A stretch of DNA of 18,562 nucleotides from assembly GCA_001817765.1 (NCBI GenBank), contig MHIZ01000023.1, forward strand, positions 1 through 18,562, in the 5' to 3' direction. Position numbers and translations under genes: made by a program. Shown here one piece after another: positions 6,761 to 13,222 of the stretch; the stretch's first letter is position 1, and every line of letters starts with the position of its first letter. The DNA is from Candidatus Colwellbacteria bacterium RIFCSPLOWO2_02_FULL_44_20b (lineage in GTDB: Bacteria; Patescibacteriota; Minisyncoccia; UBA6257; Colwellbacteraceae). The notes under the pieces were generated by a model that was not told where the DNA came from, did no database searches, and saw nothing but the letters and a program-made list of their open reading frames with translations.

Positions 6761-8113
6761 ATGCTTGACGATATTATCAAAGAACGAAAAAAGAAGCTTG
6801 ACGCCATTATTGCTCGCGGGTTAAATCCGTATCCGGCGCGTGTTAAGCGAACGCACACTCTTCGCGAGGCGCGGGAGAATTTTGAGGCGTTTAGCTCCGC
6901 GCAAGATTCTGTTTCACTTGTCGGACGAGTTGTAGCTTTTCGCGACCAGGGCGGCGTAGTTTTTTGCGATCTTAATGATTCGACGGACAAGCTTCAGGTT
7001 GTTTTAAAGAAAGAGGATCTTAAAGATTTTGATTTTATTGTTTCCGTATTGGATATCGGTGACTTCCTTGAAGTGACCGGGATGCTTTTTGCTACCCAAC
7101 GCGGCGAACAGAGCATCGCAGCGACGAATGCGCGCGTTATTGTTAAAAGCTTACGACCGTTTCCAACATCGTGGAGTGGTCTTAAAGACATTGAGGAACG
7201 ATACCGGCGACGTTATATTGATATGGTTTTGAATCCTGAAGTTAAGGAGGTTTTTCTTACTCGCTCAAGGGTTGTTCAAGAAATTCGAACATTACTTCTT
7301 AATGAGGGTTTTATTGAAGTTGAGACGCCGGTATTACAACCGATTCCGGGCGGCGCACTCGCGAAGCCTTTTACAACGCATCATAACGCGCTCGATATCG
7401 ATCTTTATTTACGTGTTTCACCGGAGTTGTATCTTAAACGCTGCCTTGTCGGTGGTATGAATAAAGTTTTTGAATTCGCGCGAGACTTTCGCAACGAAGG
7501 CGTTGATCGTGATCACTATCCAGAGTTTACGATGCTCGAATTCTACTCAGCTTACCAAGACTACGAAGGACTTATGGACTTCACGGAGAAGATGCTTAAG
7601 CCGTATTTACCGGGATCGTGGGAGCGGATCCGTTATGCTGATACGTTCAAAAAATACGCGGGACGCGATTTGAAAGATATCCCGAACGAGCAAATTGATG
7701 AAGTATTTAAGAAAGAAGTTCGACCGAAAATTCAGGAACCGACGTTTGTAACTCACTACCCCAAGGCAATTTCGCCGCTTTCAAAATCGGTTGAGGGAGA
7801 CCCCGAACTGACGGAACGTTTTCAGGTGGTTGTCGAGGGGACAGAAATCGTGAACGCGTTTTCGGAACTTAACGATCCGGTTGATCAACGAGAACGGATG
7901 GAGGAACAGGAACGGCAACACCGGGCGGGGAATGAAGAAGCGTCACGCTTTGACGGCGATTTCGTTGAGGCGTTAGAGTATGGAATGCCGCCGGCCGCGG
8001 GGCTTGGACTTGGGATTGATCGTCTCGTCCAACTTATGACGAAGAGTAAGGCGATCAAGGATACGATTATCTTTCCGACAATGCGGTCTCGAGACGAGGG
8101 GGATATAGAGTAA
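6761..8113 (+). CDS. lysS: Lysyl-tRNA synthetase, class II, compact form
   Basis: 450 residues against about 500 in E. coli. The N-terminal anticodon-binding OB fold shows VSLVGRVVAFRDQGGVVFCDL (about 50-70). Class II motif 1 is around RSRVVQEIRTLLLNEGFIEVETP, motif 2 is FRNEGVDRDHYPEFTMLE and motif 3 is GLGLGIDRLVQLMT. The EIVNAFSELNDP segment forms part of the lysine pocket. The segment between the ..MLEFYSAYQDYE helix and EPTFVTHYP is about 35-40 residues shorter than in E. coli, which explains most of the size difference. The enzyme charges tRNA-Lys. It lies between greA and serS, with only 14 bases to serS. Confidence 0.95.
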   Translation: MLDDIIKERKKKLDAIIARGLNPYPARVKRTHTLREARENFEAFSSAQDSVSLVGRVVAFRDQGGVVFCDLNDSTDKLQVVLKKEDLKDFDFIVSVLDIGDFLEVTGMLFATQRGEQSIAATNARVIVKSLRPFPTSWSGLKDIEERYRRRYIDMVLNPEVKEVFLTRSRVVQEIRTLLLNEGFIEVETPVLQPIPGGALAKPFTTHHNALDIDLYLRVSPELYLKRCLVGGMNKVFEFARDFRNEGVDRDHYPEFTMLEFYSAYQDYEGLMDFTEKMLKPYLPGSWERIRYADTFKKYAGRDLKDIPNEQIDEVFKKEVRPKIQEPTFVTHYPKAISPLSKSVEGDPELTERFQVVVEGTEIVNAFSELNDPVDQRERMEEQERQHRAGNEEASRFDGDFVEALEYGMPPAAGLGLGIDRLVQLMTKSKAIKDTIIFPTMRSRDEGDIE

Positions 8114-8127
8114 AATTTTGCTTTCTA

Positions 8128-9453
8128 ATGCTTGATATTAAATATATTCGTGAACACCAAAAGGAAATTAAGCAGGCGATCGTTGAAAAACGGATCAAGC
8201 TTAACTTAGATCAACTTCTTGCGTTTGATGATAAACGGCGCGCGCTTGTGAAGCAGATTGATGATGTACGGAGCGAACGGAAGAAAAGCGCTGATAGAAC
8301 AGAGAAGGCAACAGGCAAGAAACGCGAGACTTTTATTGAAGAAGGAAAAAAAATTAAGGAACGGATCGCGCAATTTGAGGTTGAGCTTCATAGCGTAGGG
8401 GAAGAATACGAGAACCTGATGATCAAGGTTCCTACTATTCCTTCGGCGGATACTCCGCGCGGCAAGGATGATAGCGAGAATGTCGAAGTTTACCGATCCG
8501 GAGAGCCAACGAAATTTGATTTTAAACCACGAAGCCATATTGAACTCGCCGAATCACTTGATCTTATTGATTTTGAACGAGGCGCTAAGGCGGCGGGGTA
8601 TCGCGGCTATTATTTAAAAAACGAGGCGGTTATGCTCCAGATGGGACTTCTTACACATGCTCTTAAGAAGGCTATCAGCCATGGATTTACGCCTATTATT
8701 CCTCCAACGCTTGTCAAAGAGTTCGTGCTTTTTGGGAGCGGCTATTTTTCGGGTAGAAAATATAATCCAGAGACAGACGAAATTTATAAAATCGCGAATG
8801 AGGACAAGCTTGCTGATGGAACGCTCCAGAAGGAGGATCGTTTTCTTGTGGGAACCGCGGAGCCGTCACTTCTCGCGTATTACGCGAATGAGGTTCTTGA
8901 TGAAAAGCAATTGCCGCTTAAATTATGTGGGTTTTCGCAGTGCTATCGGAGCGAGATAGGAAGCTATGGTAAAGACACCAAGGGTTTGTATCGTGTTCAT
9001 GAATTTATGAAAGTTGAACTTGTCGGTATCACGCAAGCGGATGTCGCGGTTGCTGAGAAACTCCATACGGAGATGCTTGATCTTGCGAAAGAGCTCCATA
9101 CGGACCTTGGATTGCCGTATCGTGTGATTCAGATTTGTACGGGTGATATGTCGGCCGGCAAATACAAACAATTTGATATTGAAGCCTGGATGCCGAGCAG
9201 GGATGGATGGGGAGAGACAGGATCGGCGTCTAATTTTCTTGACTGGCAGTCGCAACGACTTAATGTTCGGTACAAGGACGCACGGGGAGAGTTTCGGCAT
9301 GTTTATATGTTGAACGCGACAGCACTTCCTTCGCCTCGCCCGCTTATCGCTATTTTAGAGAACTATCAGACGAAAGAAGGGGAAGTCGTAGTTCCTCAGC
9401 TATTGCGGGATTATGTTCAGAAGGAAAAAATCGGGAAGTCTAAAGCCGTATAG
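8128..9453 (+). CDS. serS: Seryl-tRNA synthetase
   Basis: 441 residues, normal length. An N-terminal antiparallel coiled-coil arm (about residues 28-105, rich in K/E/R) binds the long variable arm of tRNA-Ser. The class II core follows: PRSHIELAESLDLIDFERG, the VGTAEPSL segment, motif 2 CGFSQCYRSEIGSYGKDTKG, EFMKVEL, the ASNFLDWQSQR segment, and motif 3 NATALPSPRPLIAILENYQT with its conserved arginine. Motif 3 reads ALPSPRP where many bacteria have GLAVGRT, a variation I believe is frequent in CPR. The ATG at 8128 has no SD. Its last 41 bases overlap the next gene. Confidence 0.96.
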   Translation: MLDIKYIREHQKEIKQAIVEKRIKLNLDQLLAFDDKRRALVKQIDDVRSERKKSADRTEKATGKKRETFIEEGKKIKERIAQFEVELHSVGEEYENLMIKVPTIPSADTPRGKDDSENVEVYRSGEPTKFDFKPRSHIELAESLDLIDFERGAKAAGYRGYYLKNEAVMLQMGLLTHALKKAISHGFTPIIPPTLVKEFVLFGSGYFSGRKYNPETDEIYKIANEDKLADGTLQKEDRFLVGTAEPSLLAYYANEVLDEKQLPLKLCGFSQCYRSEIGSYGKDTKGLYRVHEFMKVELVGITQADVAVAEKLHTEMLDLAKELHTDLGLPYRVIQICTGDMSAGKYKQFDIEAWMPSRDGWGETGSASNFLDWQSQRLNVRYKDARGEFRHVYMLNATALPSPRPLIAILENYQTKEGEVVVPQLLRDYVQKEKIGKSKAV

Positions 9454-10261
9454 CTTAGCGGATCTTCACGCGAAGCAATCAGGACGCAAACGCGTACGCG
9501 TCTGGTCTTTTTTTCTTATAGGAGTACTTGTTCTCACTGGAGGAACTTATCTTATTTTTCTTTCTTCGTTTCTTAGGGTTCAAACATTTACTTTTTCCGA
9601 TCCTCTTTTATTTTCTCGTGAGGCACTTCTTGAGAAGCTTCAGGTCTCAGTTACGCCTGACACTTTTCTTAGTTCAGTCTTAGGCGATGACAATATTCTT
9701 CTTTGGAATGAGCGTAGCGTCAACGACCTTTCTGTCGAGTTTTCATCGATTGCCTCAGTTGAGGTTCATCGCAACTTTCTCAAACGAGCTGTTACTTTTA
9801 CTATTCGTGAGCGCGAACGAAAACTTATTTGGTGCCATATTTCTCGCGTAGAGGATGGAGCCGAAACGCCGCGGTGTTTTTGGATTGATGGGGTGGGACT
9901 TATTTTTGAAGAGGCGCCAATTCCTCGAGGAGGCCTTGTTCGGGTTGTTTACGATTATTCTTCTCGGGCCTTAGGACTTGGCGACTATGTTCTTGACGAA
10001 GATACTGTTCCTAATTTGTTTTTTATTTTTGATCTTTTCGAGCGTTTCGACTTTGTTGTTACTAATCTTGTGTTAGATAATCTCGGGCTTCGTGAAGTTA
10101 CCGGAAATGTTACAGCAGGACCATTTTTGTATTTCAGCCTTGATACTAATCCCTCGTTTGCGTTGCCAGTTATTGATTCTCTTATTGCTTCGGGAGAATG
10201 GCGGAAAATATCGTATCTTGATATGCGCGTTGAGAATAAGGCGTATTACAGTTATCGTTGA
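9413..10261 (+). CDS. ftsQ: FtsQ/DivIB-like cell division protein
   Basis: 282 residues with FtsQ architecture. A basic cytoplasmic tail (about 1-27) precedes a single membrane span (about 31-53, WSFFLIGVLVLTGGTYLIFL). A POTRA-type region follows (about 55-130): LRVQTFTFSDPLLFSREALL, then NILLWNERSVNDLSVEF and VEVHRNFLKRAVTFTIRERE. Next come WCHISR and a CFWIDGVGLIFEEAP stretch typical of the start of the FtsQ beta domain. FtsQ-type proteins link early and late divisome components. The start overlaps serS by 41 bases; the N-terminal basic tail supports this ATG. It is away from the usual mur/ftsA/ftsZ context, and no other division gene is in the window. Confidence 0.72.
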   Translation: MFRRKKSGSLKPYSLADLHAKQSGRKRVRVWSFFLIGVLVLTGGTYLIFLSSFLRVQTFTFSDPLLFSREALLEKLQVSVTPDTFLSSVLGDDNILLWNERSVNDLSVEFSSIASVEVHRNFLKRAVTFTIRERERKLIWCHISRVEDGAETPRCFWIDGVGLIFEEAPIPRGGLVRVVYDYSSRALGLGDYVLDEDTVPNLFFIFDLFERFDFVVTNLVLDNLGLREVTGNVTAGPFLYFSLDTNPSFALPVIDSLIASGEWRKISYLDMRVENKAYYSYR

Positions 10262-10272
10262 TACTACGAGCC

Positions 10273-10587
10273 ATGTTGAGAGAGAAAAAGCTTGAATGGA
10301 CACGTCATGTTCGTGCAAAGATGCGGTTTTACGGACTTTCGGAGCAACGTGTTCGCCGGGTTCTTCACACGCCGAAACGGATCGAAGAAGGCGTTGCTGA
10401 ACGAACAGTTGCAATGATGCAGTCAGCTGGTTCGCCAAAACATCCATATGAAATTTGGACTATGGTTCGGGATATGAGTACTACGCGCAGGGTGATTAGC
10501 GCGTGGCGATATCCGGGAGTTACGAAGCCGGGCGAACCGCTTCCGGAAGAAATTCTTCGCGAACTTCGAAATTCTTCTCATGATTGA
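10273..10587 (+). CDS. Small conserved-looking protein of unknown function
   Basis: 104 residues from ATG 10273. I do not recognise it with certainty. The N-terminal half (LEWTRHVRAKMRFYGLSEQRVRRVLHTP) is helical, with an H..KM..YGLSE..V..VL..P pattern reminiscent of DUF4258-like small alpha/beta proteins. A VAERTVAMMQ stretch, YEIWTMVRD and VISAWRYPG follow, and the C-terminus is proline- and glutamate-rich. A TTG at 10258 would start within the ftsQ stop (four-base overlap) and is an alternative start by coupling; I prefer the ATG. It overlaps the next gene by eight bases. A resemblance to RelE/DUF4258-type folds would fit a toxin-like origin, but there is no partner antitoxin gene and the active residues are unknown. 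Confidence 0.6.
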   Translation: MLREKKLEWTRHVRAKMRFYGLSEQRVRRVLHTPKRIEEGVAERTVAMMQSAGSPKHPYEIWTMVRDMSTTRRVISAWRYPGVTKPGEPLPEEILRELRNSSHD

Positions 10588-11155
10588 TTATGTTTCAAAG
10601 ATTCTTAAAGACGGTAGTGTTGGCGTGTTGCCGACAGACACGCTCTATGGGATTGTGGGGAGCGCGTTTTCAAAGCCCGCGGTATTTCGTATTTACCGTT
10701 TAAAGAAACGAACTCCTACGAAGGCGTGTATTGTTCTTATCGGTTCAATCTCCGAGCTTAAGAAGTTTGGGGTTCGGCTTACACCTCAGCAGAAAAAGTT
10801 TTTAGATAAGATTTGGCCGGGACCGGTCAGCGTTCTTTTTAAGGCTTCTTCCCGATTTCGTTATTTGCATCGGGGGACGCACGAGATTGCTTTTCGTTTG
10901 CCGAAACCGACGTGGTTGCGGAGTTTGCTTCTTGTAACAGGTCCGCTTATCGCGCCGAGCGCGAATTATGAAGGAGTAGAACCCGCGAAAACAATGAGAG
11001 AAACGCAACGGCATTTTGGATATGGCGTTGATTTTTATATGGATGGGGGACAACTTCGAGGAAAATCATCAACGCTTCTTGGATTTCGAAATGGTCGAAT
11101 TCATATTTTACGAGAAGGAGTTAATGCGGAGAAAATTAAGAAAATCGTTTTTTGA
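10580..11155 (+). CDS. tsaC: L-threonylcarbamoyladenylate synthase (TsaC/YrdC family)
   Basis: 191 residues, the size of stand-alone TsaC rather than longer Sua5. Visible motifs: VGVLPTDTLYGIVGSAF at about 14-30, YRLKKRTPTKACIVLIGS with the basic nucleotide/carbonate-binding residues, WPGPVSVLFKA, IAFRLPK, PLIAPSANYEG and STLLGF...ILREG at the end. The enzyme condenses threonine, bicarbonate and ATP into threonylcarbamoyl-AMP, the first step of t6A37 modification of ANN-decoding tRNAs. The partner genes tsaB, tsaD and tsaE are not in this window. Neighbours overlap on both sides (8 and 32 bases), which suggests one transcript with the DNA glycosylase. Confidence 0.9.
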   Translation: MIDYVSKILKDGSVGVLPTDTLYGIVGSAFSKPAVFRIYRLKKRTPTKACIVLIGSISELKKFGVRLTPQQKKFLDKIWPGPVSVLFKASSRFRYLHRGTHEIAFRLPKPTWLRSLLLVTGPLIAPSANYEGVEPAKTMRETQRHFGYGVDFYMDGGQLRGKSSTLLGFRNGRIHILREGVNAEKIKKIVF

Positions 11156-11648
11156 AAGAGAGGCGGAGTTTGTTGCCGAGAAGTTACTCGGTACATTTTT
11201 AGTTCGACGATATCGAGGAAAAGTTACCGCTTTAATGATTACTGAGGTTGAGGCGTATAACGGACCGTTTGATAAGGCATCGCACGCGTCACGCGGGAGA
11301 ACAGAGCGAAATAAAATTATGTTCGGTGAGGCGGGGAGATGGTATGTCTATTTTACCTATGGCATGTATTGGATGCTTAATGTTGTAACTGGACCAAAAA
11401 ATTATCCGGCGGCGGTTTTGGTTCGGGGAACGTCAGAAGTTATTGGTCCGGGACGGCTTACGAAATTCTTGAGGATTGATAAAAAGTTTAATGGAACGAG
11501 TGCTGTAGGGCGAGGAGATTTGTGGATAGAGGATCGGGGAGTGCGGATCAAGAAATCACAGATCAAGCAGACGGCGCGGATCGGGGTTCATTACGCGGGG
11601 CCGTACTGGAGCAAGAAGGAGTATCGGTTTGTTTTGAGAGATTCTTAG
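11124..11648 (+). CDS. 3-methyladenine DNA glycosylase, AAG/MPG family
   Basis: 174 residues from ATG 11124, slightly shorter than most family members. The start is supported by a rare clear SD (AAGGAG, three to four bases upstream) and by similarity: FVAEKLLGTFLVRRYRGK near the N-terminus. Active-site motifs of the alkyladenine glycosylase fold are present: ITEVEAYNGPFDKASHA, in which E43 matches the catalytic glutamate, Y45 the intercalating/stacking tyrosine and H54 the third pocket residue, then WYVYFTYGMYWMLNVVTG and the IGPGRLTK segment. The enzyme excises alkylated purines and hypoxanthine by base flipping. It overlaps tsaC by 32 bases. A longer frame back to 11016 lies wholly inside tsaC and is not needed. 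Confidence 0.93.
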   Translation: MRRKLRKSFFEREAEFVAEKLLGTFLVRRYRGKVTALMITEVEAYNGPFDKASHASRGRTERNKIMFGEAGRWYVYFTYGMYWMLNVVTGPKNYPAAVLVRGTSEVIGPGRLTKFLRIDKKFNGTSAVGRGDLWIEDRGVRIKKSQIKQTARIGVHYAGPYWSKKEYRFVLRDS

Positions 11649-11652
11649 TACC

Positions 11653-11785
11653 GGATGATTGTTTCTCGGAGACAGAATACCTCGACTCCAGCGGTCGAGG
11701 TTTCTTCGGCTCTCGTCCCGACAGTCCGCCTGGGGCGGAACCAAGCCTGTCGGGACTGCGAGACGCTCCTTAAAAACAATCATCC
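11653..11785 (+). repeat. Nested inverted-repeat element (REP/MITE-like)
   Basis: A 133-bp element beginning five bases after the glycosylase stop. Its ends are a perfect 12-bp inverted repeat: GGATGATTGTTT (11653-11664) and AAACAATCATCC (11774-11785). Inside are three more stems: CCTCGAC/GTCGAGG (11680-11686 with 11694-11700), GTCCCGACAG/CTGTCGGGAC (11715-11724 with 11747-11756), and, nested in the latter, TCCGCC/GGCGGA (11725-11730 with 11734-11739). All four stems can form together as a three-way junction. TTTT follows the 3' end, so the RNA form could terminate transcription. No target-site duplication is seen, so whether it is mobile, a REP-type repeat or only a terminator is open. Confidence 0.7.
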
Positions 11786-11801
11786 TTTTAACTTTCAAGA
11801 T

Positions 11802-11902
11802 AAACCTTGGGAGGGGTAGGGGAAAAAGAGTAAAGGTTATTACGATTCCGAGACGTTCTTCAAGTAATTATTCTCAAAACAAACCTTGGAGGAACGAGGG
11901 AG
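11802..11902. other. Purine-rich spacer with a short direct repeat
   Basis: AAACCTTGG occurs at 11802-11810 and again at 11881-11889, each followed by a G/A-rich tract (GGAGGGGTAGGGG; AGGAACGAGGGAGG). The first tract has three closely spaced runs of three or more G. No coding sequence is credible here; no hairpin stands out between the two copies. It lies just downstream of the minus-strand terminator. Confidence 0.35.
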
Positions 11903-11934
11903 GAAAAGAAAAACCCCCACATGCGCGGGGGGTT
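11903..11934 (-). terminator. Intrinsic terminator of a minus-strand transcript
   Basis: On the minus strand AACCCCC (11934-11928) pairs with GGGGGTT (11918-11912) across a nine-base loop and runs into TTTTTCTTTT. On the plus strand no T-run follows the hairpin, so the polarity is clearly minus. No protein-coding gene lies on the minus strand upstream of it; the only source I see is the small RNA candidate. Confidence 0.72.
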
Positions 11935-11981
11935 GGTGTCAAAATTTTAGGCGACCTTTTCAAGGCACCTGTAGAGGAACT

Positions 11982-12014
11982 CTACGGTGAGATGTGAAGA
12001 TCACCTCCTTTCAT
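11982..12014 (-). CDS. Possible ten-residue ORF inside the small RNA
   Basis: On the minus strand an ATG at 12014-12012 opens a ten-codon frame, MKGGDLHISP, ending in TAG at 11984-11982. The SD-like motif forms codons two to five of this frame, so it cannot act as the SD for this ATG. The stop codon overlaps the first base-paired segment of the following hairpin. It could be a leaderless or leader-type peptide, or a chance frame; I give it low weight. Confidence 0.15.
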   Translation of the reverse strand: MKGGDLHISP

Positions 12015-12072
12015 ATGACTCGATCATATATCGTCGAGATTAAAATTTTAAAACATCGACCTAACTTTCTTA

Positions 12073-12101
12073 AGTATAGAGAGATTGAAGATTTTTTGCG
12101 A
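12073..12101 (-). promoter_or_regulatory. Candidate promoter of the minus-strand small RNA
   Basis: On the minus strand TATACT (12078-12073; 5/6 match to the -10) is preceded after 17 bases by TCGCAA (12101-12096; 3/6 match to the -35). It would place the RNA start near 12066. It overlaps the region of the divergent plus-strand ychF promoter, so the two may interfere. Confidence 0.33.
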
Positions 12102-12114
12102 GGCGTGTTACATT
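12085..12114 (+). promoter_or_regulatory. Candidate promoter of ychF
   Basis: TTGAAG (12085-12090; 4/6) is followed after 18 bases by TACATT (12109-12114; 4/6), which has a TGT extension just before it. The start would be near 12121, leaving about 14 bases before the ychF ATG at 12135. Confidence 0.38.
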
Positions 12115-12134
12115 GTAAATGTTCTCTTATTCAG

Positions 12135-13139
12135 ATGAAACTGTCTATCGGCATTGTGGGACTTCCGAACGTCGGAAAATCGACGCTTTTTAACTTACTG
12201 ACGAAACAAGAGGTTTTGGTTGCAAATTATCCATTCGCTACTATTGACCCGAATGTTGGTATTGTGCCGGTGCCGGATAAACGTCTTTCGCAACTTACCG
12301 AAATAAGTAAGTCAAAAAAGACGATTCCAGCGGTTGTTGAATTTTACGATATCGCGGGGCTTGTGAAGGGCGCGCACGGTGGCGAAGGTTTAGGTAATCA
12401 GTTTTTATCGCATATCCGCGAGGCGCAGGCGATTGTTCACATCGTACGATGTTTTAGTGATGAGAATATCATTCATGTTGAACATTCAGTTGATCCGCTT
12501 CGCGATCTCGAGACGATCAATACGGAACTTTTAATGAAAGATCTCGAAACGCTTAATAAACGGGTTGCGAAAGCGGAGGGAGAGGCAAAAACCGGAGATA
12601 AGCAAAAAGTTAAGGATTTTGAAGTTTTGCAGAGCGCGCAAAAGTTTCTTGCGGCGGGGAATTTACTTACGCTTATGCCACAAGAAATTCAACGCGAACC
12701 AATTATTAAGGAACTTCAATTACTTACAGGGAAGCCGCAGATTTTCCTTTTGAACGGGACGGGTGAAATTCCTGAAGCGGTTTTGTATCGAATCAAGGCG
12801 CTTAAGTCTGACTATCTTGTTATGGACTTAGCTGAGGCGTATGATCTAACGCCGCTTATCACAAAAGCATATGAGGTCTTGGGTCTTATCAGTTTTTTTA
12901 CAACAGGGGAAGACGAGACGCGGGCGTGGACTGTTGAACGGGGCGCGAAGGCGCCGCAGGCGGTGGGTGTGATTCATACTGATTTTGAACACAAGTTTAT
13001 TCGGGCGGAGATTGTGAGTTACGACGATCTGGTTTCTTCCGGCGGGTGGAGCCAGGCGAAGCAGAAAGGGAAGATGCGGCTCGAGGGAAAAGACTACGAG
13101 GTTAAGGATGGGGACGTGATTGTGGTGCGGCACGGGTAG
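12135..13139 (+). CDS. ychF: YchF/OLA1-type ribosome-associated ATPase/GTPase
   Basis: 334 residues from ATG 12135. The G1 motif GIVGLPNVGKSTLFNLLT begins at residue 6. A FATIDPNVGIVPVPD segment and the G3 region FYDIAGLVKGAHGGEGLGNQFL follow; leucine in DIAGL is the family's replacement for the usual glutamine. A helical coiled-coil insertion (about 130-200) and a C-terminal TGS-like domain (ERGAKAPQAVGVIHTDFEHKFIRAEIVSYDDL) complete the protein. The G4 region reads FLLNGTGEIP rather than a clean NxxE, a mild oddity for the ATP-preferring motif. YchF binds 70S ribosomes and is linked to stress responses. The frame is open back to 11994, but those codons cross the small RNA locus and lack similarity. 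Confidence 0.94.
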   Translation: MKLSIGIVGLPNVGKSTLFNLLTKQEVLVANYPFATIDPNVGIVPVPDKRLSQLTEISKSKKTIPAVVEFYDIAGLVKGAHGGEGLGNQFLSHIREAQAIVHIVRCFSDENIIHVEHSVDPLRDLETINTELLMKDLETLNKRVAKAEGEAKTGDKQKVKDFEVLQSAQKFLAAGNLLTLMPQEIQREPIIKELQLLTGKPQIFLLNGTGEIPEAVLYRIKALKSDYLVMDLAEAYDLTPLITKAYEVLGLISFFTTGEDETRAWTVERGAKAPQAVGVIHTDFEHKFIRAEIVSYDDLVSSGGWSQAKQKGKMRLEGKDYEVKDGDVIVVRHG

Positions 13140-13148
13140 TCATCAATC

Positions 13149-13177
13149 TTGATCTCCCGACTTTTTTGTGGCATAAA
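13149..13177 (+). promoter_or_regulatory. Candidate promoter of the orphan gene at 13223
   Basis: TTGATC (13149-13154; 4/6) and CATAAA (13172-13177; 4/6) are separated by 17 bases. A start near 13184 would leave a leader of about 40 bases that includes the hairpin at 13183-13197. Confidence 0.33.
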
Positions 13178-13182
13178 TAGGG

Positions 13183-13204
13183 GCTCTCTTAGGGAGCTTT
13201 ATTT
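13183..13204 (+). terminator. Short hairpin with T-rich tail after ychF
   Basis: GCTCTC (13183-13188) pairs with GGGAGC (13192-13197), one G-T pair included, across a TTA loop; TTTATTT follows. It is a modest ychF terminator candidate. If the promoter just upstream is used, it would instead be in the 5' leader of the next gene. Confidence 0.4.
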
Positions 13205-13222
13205 AGTAACTTCTTTAATAAT

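Larger units (their letters stand above)
11903..12066 (-). ncRNA. Candidate structured small RNA carrying a 16S 3'-tail complement
   Basis: Minus strand, from a possible start near 12066 to the terminator at 11903, about 160 nt. It carries GAAAGGAGGTGATC (12012-11999), a 14-nt perfect complement to the canonical 16S rRNA 3' end GATCACCTCCTTTC. Downstream are a 6-bp hairpin GTAGAG/CTCTAC (11986-11972 region), a 9-bp hairpin with one bulge, AGGTGCCTT/AAGGTCGCCT, around 11971-11950, and the terminator. Upstream, CTCGA can pair with TCGAG just before the motif, or TCGAC with GTCGA further up, so two folds compete. GGTGA/TCACC could also partly hide the motif. I do not recognise a known RNA family. 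The transcript ends are inferred from promoter and terminator patterns. Confidence 0.5.

Noticed and set aside
11016..11123. Longer start for the DNA glycosylase
   Set aside because: It lies within tsaC; the ATG at 11124 has the window's clearest SD and fits the family N-terminus.
11522..11773. Plus and minus ORFs through the inverted-repeat element
   Set aside because: They follow the palindromic sequence, overlap the glycosylase end and have no plausible protein features.
11802..11825. G-quadruplex in the G-rich tract
   Set aside because: Only three runs of three or more G are close together, so a stable intramolecular quadruplex is not supported.
11985..12015. Plus-strand GATCACCTCCTTTC read as the 3' end of a 16S rRNA gene
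   Set aside because: The upstream bases do not contain the conserved helix 44/45 sequence that precedes the 16S tail, and no 16S body exists in the window. Only the 14-base tail matches.
11994..12134. Upstream extension of ychF
   Set aside because: YchF proteins start at the MKLSIGIVGLPNVGKS segment; the extra codons cross the small RNA locus and both candidate promoters.
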